The notes beneath the pieces were generated by a model. The model had not been told where the DNA came from. It worked only from the letters and a program-made list of their open reading frames with translations, and did not search any database. Shown piece after piece: positions 56,305 to 64,000 of a DNA stretch of 64,000 nucleotides. Every line of letters starts with the position of its first letter. The first letter of the stretch is position 1. The position numbers and the translations under genes were made by a program. This DNA is from Lingula anatina (taxonomy: Eukaryota > Brachiopoda > Lingulata > Lingulida > Lingulidae): contig NW_019776036.1 in the NCBI RefSeq assembly GCF_001039355.2, positions 1 through 64,000 of the forward strand. The letters run 5' to 3'.

Positions 56305-58008
56305 TTCAATTAAGACCTCTCAGTTATCAGGTTAATTTTTGACAATCAAATCTTTTTAAAGTCCTCCTTCACATACTAATTGGAATAGATGTGTAGCACA
56401 GATCACTTTTCCCTTAATTAATTAATTGACTGATTAATTAATATATTTGTTTATTAATTTAATTAATCAGTTTATTTATTTATTGTTTATATGGAGGGAT
56501 TGGGCTAACAGGCATTGGTGATGATGGACCAGTATGCAGTAAATGTTTGGCGACAGTAACTAAAAAACGTAAACATTTTACTGATTTTTTCCCAAAAATA
56601 CTCGAAAAGGCGTTTCTTTTCTCAAAGGATCATGTAAAAGTATAAAAACAGATTGTGAATTTACTATAATCATCCTCATGTACAGGTATAGATAACAACT
56701 TGATATTTTTTGTAGCTATGAGGGAAGAAAAGATCACAGAATCAACTAAAATGCGATGGGGCAATTTTGAATAGGTCTTTCCTTATGTCTTTGTATGTAA
56801 GGGGATGCACCGGGGAAATTTGTCTAATGTTTGCGGCGAAGTCTTAATGATTTCAGTACAGATTACAAGCTAAATTAATGTAACATTCGTGAGGGGTAAC
56901 TAGCGTTTAAAAAGATTATATATTCTTCAAATACTGAAAGTGATTTTTAATGAGTTTTAAGAGCGCGTTGCACTCTCACAAAGGCACGTATTTGCTCTCC
57001 TGTTTTGACCTTTGCTGTTTTGATGTTGAAAACATAACAGTAGGGTATATGCATCATTTGTTTAAACACGTGCGATATCTCTTGCCACCAAAGATAACCA
57101 AAAATCATTTGGGTTATGGTAAGGGTACCCATGATAGGATATCATGTTTCAACAGTCTAAATTTAGCAATTAATTGATTTTAATCTGAAATCTTTAAAAA
57201 AACTATTTAACAAGTATAAAATTGTCAAACAAAAGACCGTAGGCTCATTGCTGTTCACAAAACCGTGTGTTATAAAATTTTAATTTAAGATATTGCTATT
57301 ATATAGCAGTAAGTGAAGTGAAGTTATTTAGTTTTTTTTCTATCAACATAAGTTTAGAAGTTTTTATGTTGTTGTCCTTTTGATAGCCCAACTTGCGAGG
57401 TGAAACTTAACACCGAAATGCTTAAATTCGATTTTTATGGGACCCAGTCCCATTTTATATAAGAACATTCACATTAAAATTTATTGTTTTTAATATTCTG
57501 GACATGTGAAGGAAGACCACTTAACAGTTTGATCAGTATTGTATAACGGGTATGCCAGTTATTATGTCAGAAAGTTTTATTTATGTACTTACGAATTGAA
57601 TGTAACTCTAAATGCCATGTTAGGTAGACAAATAAGGTTTGATTAATGAAAAAAAACAAACATTTGATCAGCCTAGTTTGGTTTTTATCTAAAACAATTG
57701 TGTCAAATAGCATTTCTACAATTGCTCAATAAAATTCAAACACATATATCATTCACATATAAATTACCACTGTACGATATTGTGTAAAAGTTGAAAATAA
57801 AAATTCACGTAAATCTTGTTTTCGTTTGAACTTTTTATTTTAAAACCACTTTCAAAGTGCAACGATGCTAGACACTACCTTTATGGAAGGAACTACAATG
57901 TAACTTCCAAAGACAGTTTATATAAACGATAAAAAACGCCTTGTTTATCAATACATGTGATCTCAGTAAAAAAAAAGCACTTTTTGAAAACACGCGCTTT
58001 TATACATA
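56305..58008. other. Intergenic DNA
   Basis: AT-rich tail-to-tail stretch between the STPGP gene and the HYR/CCP gene. It holds an ATTAATTA-rich segment (about 56415-56480) and no gene that I can support. Confidence 0.6.
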
Positions 58009-58857
58009 TCAAGTGCCAAGTTTCAGAATTTTAATCGTTTGCTCTATGTGATGTTGGGGGTCTGCCATTGGACTGGTGATACTTTCGAGCAAAAAACTGG
58101 ATTTCACACAGCCATCTTGTGCATTGTGGCTCCACTCCCCCACGTCTGCAGAACAATAGATGTAACCACCCCCTCTTGAGAGATTCTCTGACAGTTCATA
58201 CCCTTTATGACAAACGACGAGGCAAATTCTTATAGGAAAACCGGAGCAGACGATCGTTCCATTTTGACCTTGCATTATGGGATCTTCGCATTTCTTTTTG
58301 CATTTTGGCATCAAACTGGACCAAGTTCCGTCGGAGAGGCATCTTGTCTGGGCGTCCCCAGCCATCTGAAAATAGTTGTCACAGCTGTAGAAACACTGCG
58401 TTCCAGCCAGGGTTTGGAGCTTAGGATCGCAACTTATACTGCCATTTGCAGGGACGCCTGGGAGACCAGAACAACGCGCAATTTCTACAGTGATGCTTTG
58501 TCTGCATATAGCCTCACGGCCGTATTTGTCAGTAGCCCTGTAAGTTATCTGGTGCTTTCCAGGTGGAAGTAAGTCGTTCAAGTTGGGACCTGATGTCTGA
58601 ACCGCCAGTTGATTAAAAGAGTCATAGACAGGTGGGTTTGGGGGCACCCTCGCTGATAGCTTACCCAGACTCGTGAAGACGGTCCTCGAAGGTGGACAGT
58701 TTTTGATAGTTAGTGGAGGGGGTGCCGGTGGTGGCGGTGGTCGCGGCTTAGGGGGTGCACGCACCCTGGTTACTCGCCCTCTCTGACAACATGAAATCAG
58801 TGATATGGTGCCGGAGAGTAAGACAACTGCTACCACGTTGGCCGCCGAATACTTCAT
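58009..58857 (-). CDS. Secreted HYR + two CCP (sushi) domain protein, single exon
   Basis: 282 residues from the ATG at 58857. An in-frame ATG at 58917 would add 20 polar residues before the hydrophobic stretch, so the inner ATG is preferred. A signal peptide covers residues about 1-22. It is followed by a basic stretch (RGRVTRVR) and a proline-rich linker (34-48). A hyalin repeat (HYR) spans about 49-128, opening with IKNCPP and ending PGKHQITYRATDKYGREA and C118. Two complement control protein modules follow: about 129-188 (C..G.W near C) and about 191-252 with GEWSHNAQDGC. The protein is probably extracellular; HYR and CCP modules mediate adhesion or recognition. No membrane anchor or catalytic domain is seen. 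The partner gene at 61495 has the same order of parts. Confidence 0.82.
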   Translation of the reverse strand: MKYSAANVVAVVLLSGTISLISCCQRGRVTRVRAPPKPRPPPPPAPPPLTIKNCPPSRTVFTSLGKLSARVPPNPPVYDSFNQLAVQTSGPNLNDLLPPGKHQITYRATDKYGREAICRQSITVEIARCSGLPGVPANGSISCDPKLQTLAGTQCFYSCDNYFQMAGDAQTRCLSDGTWSSLMPKCKKKCEDPIMQGQNGTIVCSGFPIRICLVVCHKGYELSENLSRGGGYIYCSADVGEWSHNAQDGCVKSSFLLESITSPMADPQHHIEQTIKILKLGT

Positions 58858-58917
58858 TTTAAGCTTGGAAACAAAATCTAAATTAGCTGAAAATAAACAA
58901 TCGTAGAAATTAGTCAA

Positions 58918-61494
58918 GATTGCCTAAATCGTCACACAGGTGGATACTGAGGGCAGAGGCCAACATCCTTTGGCCTAGTCTAACCCCGTTCCCAAGACTT
59001 AATTTTTTGCGAGGAAAGATGACAAATAAATCCAATTTTAACATTCCTTATAGCACCCCCTCCCCCTTTTTGCTGGATTTCGCCAGTGCGTTAAATTGAT
59101 TTCCGAGTATTATACTCACTTTTTCTGTTCCATTGCTGTCGGGAATTATTCCACTGTGTTGTAATTTAGAGAAAAAATATGCATACAACCTCAAAAGTGC
59201 TCCTATAAGGCAAAGGGGTGAATGTTTGGCGTGAAATAATTGACAAAACTGACTTACGTGAATTTCTGTGTTAACCTCGCTTTCAAAACATTTAAACTTT
59301 TAAGTATAAAATTCGTTTTATGGACATTATGCGGCTTTGTGCATTTTCATATACTAACAACACGAGTGAATTAGTTTGTTAAACGTAAATAAGCTTATCA
59401 ATAATACATTTTATTTCTATTCCGAAAAATCGACCCTTATGCCTTTAAGGTAGCTTTTCACAGGGCGTGAATCGCGTCACATTAATCATAAATTTAGGCG
59501 CACGTGCTTTCTAACTTGATTTTTAACATTAATGAGGGCTATAACGCAGTTTAATGTGTAAGTTCTGTATAATTCATTACATGATATTTCTCAAATGTGT
59601 ACTTGTTAACGGACCTAGAACATGCCCTGCCAGCCCATGTTTTGGTCCTTGGGTTCTTTAAGTTCACGAAAAGCAACAATCAAAGGACAGTGCATTTAAC
59701 TGGAGAAAAAAGGCTAAGTGGAATAACTTTCCTGGCCAGATCAACTACAATGCTGTTTTTTAAACTAATTTTTCTAAGAGTGGCCGCGGCCAATTTAATA
59801 TACGTATATTTTCGCTTCAACTTGATTAATTGATTTTTAGTACATATTGTTGGAATAGAAAATGATTTTAAAAAATTAGGACCAAGGCCATGCATTTCTT
59901 GCTTTTGATCATTTTATCATTTTCAGTGTTACATGACCGCACTGTGCATCACAATATGGCACTTACAGTACACTTGTGACTGAAACAAATGTTCCAGTTG
60001 TTTTTCCAGCGACATAATATACAAAATATATCCCTGTAAACCAAAATATGAAAATAAGCCCTTTTTAATAATCTCTTAAGAGAAGATTATAACGGAACAT
60101 AGCCATCTATGAAGGTCCAGGCGGTCCAACAACAAGTTCCGATTTCAGAATAATTCTTATAGCAGCCATTTTGGTGGTAAATGTAAAATGGAATTTTTTT
60201 TATATTTCTATGTGTAGTTTACAATGTATTTATTGTGGAACTTTGAATCTCACATGAAAAGTCATCACTTAAACAGTGGAGCAGCGGTGCCTTTATTGTT
60301 TCCCGCCTTAGAATGTTTATCATCATCAAGCACTGCATTGACTCAAATGACATTCAAAAATTTATAAACAAAAAGGACTCGCGATTAATGTTAGCAGCGT
60401 GGCATTTTTATGTGCCCATCGAGACATCAAAGGATGCCATATATCCAAGTGGGAATATTAATGATCAAAACCATGTCCTAAACCCACGACTTTACTGAGC
60501 TTTTTTGGCAGTCAGAAAGATCGCGATAGCACAGTTTTTGATATCTTTGTTTAGCCCAAAGCATTATTTTTCTACGTTTCTTTGTGTACTGCAGCTATTT
60601 AACAATACTGCGGGTGAATACAGAATATTAGAAATAGAGGAGGAGAGGAGAAAAGACACGAAAAATCACTCCTTCTCTCCTTCAACCAATGCATTAAGCA
60701 GTTACCGTATAAATAATAAGAGAAGTAAGATACTCGCTGTTAAAAAATCAAACAGATCGTTGACAAGTACAGGTCGACAAGATGCTTTCCTTACTAAAGC
60801 CCCCCCTCCCCCATAAAAAAATTATCAAAGAAATAGGACAGAATACATAAATAACGTGTACTTACGTACAATAAAAGGCCATCAATAACAGTACTGTCGG
60901 TTAGGTCAGTTTCCAACCAGTGTCAGCAGCTCAATGTGTACCGCCCGGTCATCTGATCTGATTCACGTTTTTAACGTGAAATTGTCTGCAACTAATTTCC
61001 TTCACAAATAATCAAGTTCCTGTAAATAGGATGCAAGGTGACTTTGCCTGTTCTTAACCGGCATGGATGTTTAATAAACACATGAATTCGCGCATGGTGC
61101 TCCGTTCTAATTCTTCGAAGATCTTGTAATTTAGATAGAAACAAGGAAAGGGAAGAAAAACATCCGCTGGGGCAATATCAGCCAAGGTGACATTGCATGT
61201 GTGTTTTTTGCTTAGAAATAAAACTGAAAACCTCGCGGGCAAATCCTTGACATACTTGTCTTAATTACAGGGCTGAACAAGGACGCATTAACATTCTGAC
61301 TTCACCGGGTGAGATATAAATAAGATGCAGTGACAGAGCGTAGATGTAAGTACTACTTCGTGTTTCAGTTGTCACGGAGTTCCCTACTTCGCTGTGAACT
61401 GAGGTTAGGTTCCTGTAAAATCAAGGATCTAGCGTCAACTGAAGTGTACACAAGGGCAAAACACTGAAAGTTATTGGTGTAAAGCAAAAACATA
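58918..61494. other. Divergent intergenic region between the two HYR/CCP genes
   Basis: 2.6 kb separates two outward-facing start codons and must hold both promoters and any untranslated exons. No further gene was recognised; the open frames here lack domain-like features. Confidence 0.55.
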
Positions 61495-64000
61495 ATGAAG
61501 AAGGCACTGTTACTGACCATAGCTATTGTTATTATAGCGTTTCTCATACGAAATTCGGAGGTGTGCCACCCGGCAGCGGTCATTATCCCCGTGATGACCG
61601 CGATAACAACGATCGCCGTGGTCTCCATCGCGACAGCAGCGAATCAGAATTGGAAAAAGGGAGGAGGGCGGCCACCCCCTGGTACTCCTGACCACCCCCC
61701 CTACGTACTGACATGCCCTCCTGATAGGTTCTACACGGCATCACGAGGGCGAACCACCGCTTACACGTCTGCTGAGTTTGTAAGGGCAACGTATGGGAGT
61801 CCGCCGGAACGCGTCCAAGGGCCAGAGCTTGGCGGAGCGCTAGCAGAGGGTATGCAAACGTTTATTTGTCCTTAAAAATCGAATTCATAATGTAAAATCC
61901 AGCAAGAACGGATTGTAATAGTAATTATTTATTTCCACAATTTAATTTTGGATATGTCAATGGTGTCCAATGACGCATAGTACGTAAACAAAAATAGTTG
62001 TCATTTTCCAAGTTTGGTATTTTACATGTATCACATTACCACAATATTCAAAAACATTTGAAATTGATAGTGGAAAAGTATGAAAGCTAGCTCTTTACGA
62101 AAGAAATGAACAACCGAGTATCATCGTTGCAGTATTTTTATAGTGAATTTTGAATTATATCTATCACTTATCAAATAATCTAGAAGAGCTGTAGGGTTAA
62201 AAAAATCAAACCGGAACTTATGTTTAGCAAACACATAAAGCTAAAAAAACTACTGTACAACCTGATCGCTATGTTACAATGTACATCAACCGAAAAATAA
62301 TTTAAGACAATTCTAAAATGGACCATATCTCGAACACCCAGTCTTAAGATAATGTACTTTTTAGTTATTTATTTACAAATAACTTTGCAATATTCTACAC
62401 ATAGTGACTGAACAATATACATGTATCCGCATTGTCAGACCATTGCCGAATAAGGACATTTTTACTTTAAAATAGAAAACACAAAAGCATTTCAAGAAAA
62501 ATATAGCAATCCCACGCAAGCTTCATTAAATTAAAAATGCACCTATAAATATGTATGACTGAAATGTAAAATTCATAACAGACTGATAAATTGTTTCTGT
62601 AAGAAATATTACAGTTATTTTTACATATTTGTTTGGTTGATAACTCTACATAGTCAAATCAAAATTCCGTTACATACAGAGTAGAAATGCTATTATGCAG
62701 CAATGTAACAGGACGAATATCATACAGAACAACCTAAACACAATATAGCCTGGGCAAATTGTTGGCGGGAAAATTGCCTACTTCTTTTGAATCAATGTTC
62801 CAGGTAATTTCAATACCCTTCCTTTAATACCTCTACTCACATAATTTGCTACCCTTACAAAGCATTATCTTATATTCAAGCTCGTTCTAAAATGCAGACT
62901 GAAAAAAATTGTACCTTAATGTGATCTTTTTTGCAATAATTTTGTGAGTAATTCTGTAATTAAAATTGCGAGCTTTAAATTAAGATTAATACAAAAGTAT
63001 TGCCTGTTTCCCCTTAATGATCAGTTTGGCGTGACCGTATTTCTCATTATTTCAGGAGTCTACAAAATTGTTTACCGCGGAAACGATGCCCAGGGCAAAC
63101 CTCACGATTGCAGCTTTACCGTCACCGTCAGTGTGACAAGGTGTCCAAGCAACATGACAGCCCCTGAACACGGGGAAATGGAATGCGACCCGCCTGGAAA
63201 CATCTATGGCACACAGTGTAACTTCCGGTGCTCCAAACAAGGCTATGCCTTGGTGATACCCGGTGAAACCCGAGATATATCAACAGCCAGAACAGAGTGT
63301 ACTGCAAATGGGACTTGGTCTGAGAACATATCTCCAGTGTGTGTCCATCGTTGTCCAGATATCCCGCCGCCGGGCAACGGGTATGTGTCATGCACAGGGA
63401 ACAATAAGATCATATGTAGAGCGTACTGTAATCCTGGTTACGACAACGCCATGTTTTATCAAACGGACCGGGGGTTCTACTGGTGCAGCACTGACGACGG
63501 GGTTTGGAAACCATCCCTTACCATACCGCCGTGTTCCAAAATGCCGGACGATTTTCTTGGACTTTTCCATACAAGCACATTTAACGTGAGTTGTAATGAT
63601 AATAGCTCCCTTGCAAAACTAAAAGAGAGTATGATTGCTGAACTACCGACTTTCCTGAAGGATGAATACCAAGACGTCATAGAAAATTTTACTGTGCGCA
63701 TCAATTGTTCCAAAAATGAAAGGAAAAAGAGAAGTCTTCAAGAACTTGTTGAACACCAGCGCATTAATGACAGCGTCCTTGGAGGTACCGGAGAGGGCAC
63801 TGCCCAGGTTACCATTGAGGTCCTGGTGAAAAGAATTCCTACTGCGTCTGGTTTTGAACGCCGCCAAACTCTTTATGGGATATTTTCCGCCCTTAACAGA
63901 GCCACCGAAACAGCGTCGAGCAATGTCGGTATTTCTAAGATATCTAGATCCAAGTATGGTATTGATATTCAATGCAAAGAAGGCACTGTGAAAAGTGACA
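61495..64000 (+). CDS. Secreted or membrane HYR + CCP protein, 3' end beyond the window
   Basis: Exon 1 is 61495-61849. Exon 2 begins at 63056 and is still open at the end of the window. At least 433 residues are encoded. Residues 1-22 are a signal peptide or signal anchor, and a second hydrophobic stretch follows at about 27-50. Next come a Gly/Pro-rich linker and an HYR domain (from VLTCPPDRF to CSFTVTVSVTRC) split by the intron. Two CCP modules follow, with Trp in GTWSEN and GVWKPS. A further domain of about 150 residues begins at FNVSCNDN and contains a furin-type site, ERKKRSL. The first part resembles the minus-strand gene at 58009-58857. The post-CCP domain is not confidently identified; it recalls segments of invertebrate multidomain HYR/sushi/EGF proteins. 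Confidence 0.8.

Noticed and set aside
58207-58572. 121-codon plus-strand frame
   Set aside because: It is the antisense shadow of the HYR/CCP single-exon gene, whose domains are recognisable.
59597-59833. 78-codon frame between the two HYR/CCP genes
   Set aside because: No domain, no conserved features, and a matching antisense frame; probably chance.

Overview
This window is animal nuclear DNA. The genes carry many GT-AG introns, the DNA between them is AT-rich and full of microsatellites, and every recognisable protein is a metazoan family. The mix of families (ciliary LRRIQ3 and STPGP proteins, secreted HYR/CCP proteins), the intron density and the style of repeat suggest a lophotrochozoan, most likely a mollusc such as a bivalve. 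The taxon is an inference; no rRNA or mitochondrial marker is present. No bacterial operon, CRISPR array or intact transposon is visible.

Layout from left to right. 1105-4092 (+) is a C1orf131-type DUF4602 nucleolar protein. 5452-9068 (-) is LRRIQ3 (leucine-rich repeats plus IQ motifs). It is head-to-head with 9975-13316 (+), the 8-oxoguanine DNA glycosylase OGG1. 14674-39039 (+) is a 24-kb procollagen galactosyltransferase (COLGALT, GT25 family) with a 10.2-kb first intron and a C-terminal RDEL. 42369-42999 (-) is a small glutaredoxin-like protein, head-to-head with 43219-49794 (+), the lysosomal cation channel TMEM175 in 17 exons. 49795-53230 is mostly intergenic. 53893-56304 (+) is an STPGP/SHIPPO-repeat (ODF3/CIMAP-like) ciliary protein. 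58009-58857 (-) and 61495 to beyond 64000 (+) are two divergent secreted HYR + CCP (sushi) proteins. Exon models were joined by hand; the phases of all joined exons agree.

Most notable points. (1) COLGALT has two adjacent homologous 75-nt exons, 10a and 10b, of the same phase, probably alternatively used. (2) COLGALT exons 7 and 8 are present twice in near-identical blocks delimited by single Ns; using both would break the frame, so this looks like an unmerged haplotype. (3) Two GC-rich repeats start with a perfect or near-perfect hairpin with a 4-nt loop and run into or towards an N. (4) A fragment resembling the C-terminal part of SGNH hydrolases lies at one of these junctions. (5) A repeat of about 200-330 bp occurs twice just upstream of COLGALT and once in its intron 1. 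(6) Several genes have YY1/TISU-like ATGGC motifs at their presumed 5' ends. (7) The glutaredoxin-like protein has lost the first active-site cysteine.

The genes do not form a pathway. They are a chain of mostly housekeeping and ciliary genes, two pairs of which probably share bidirectional promoters.
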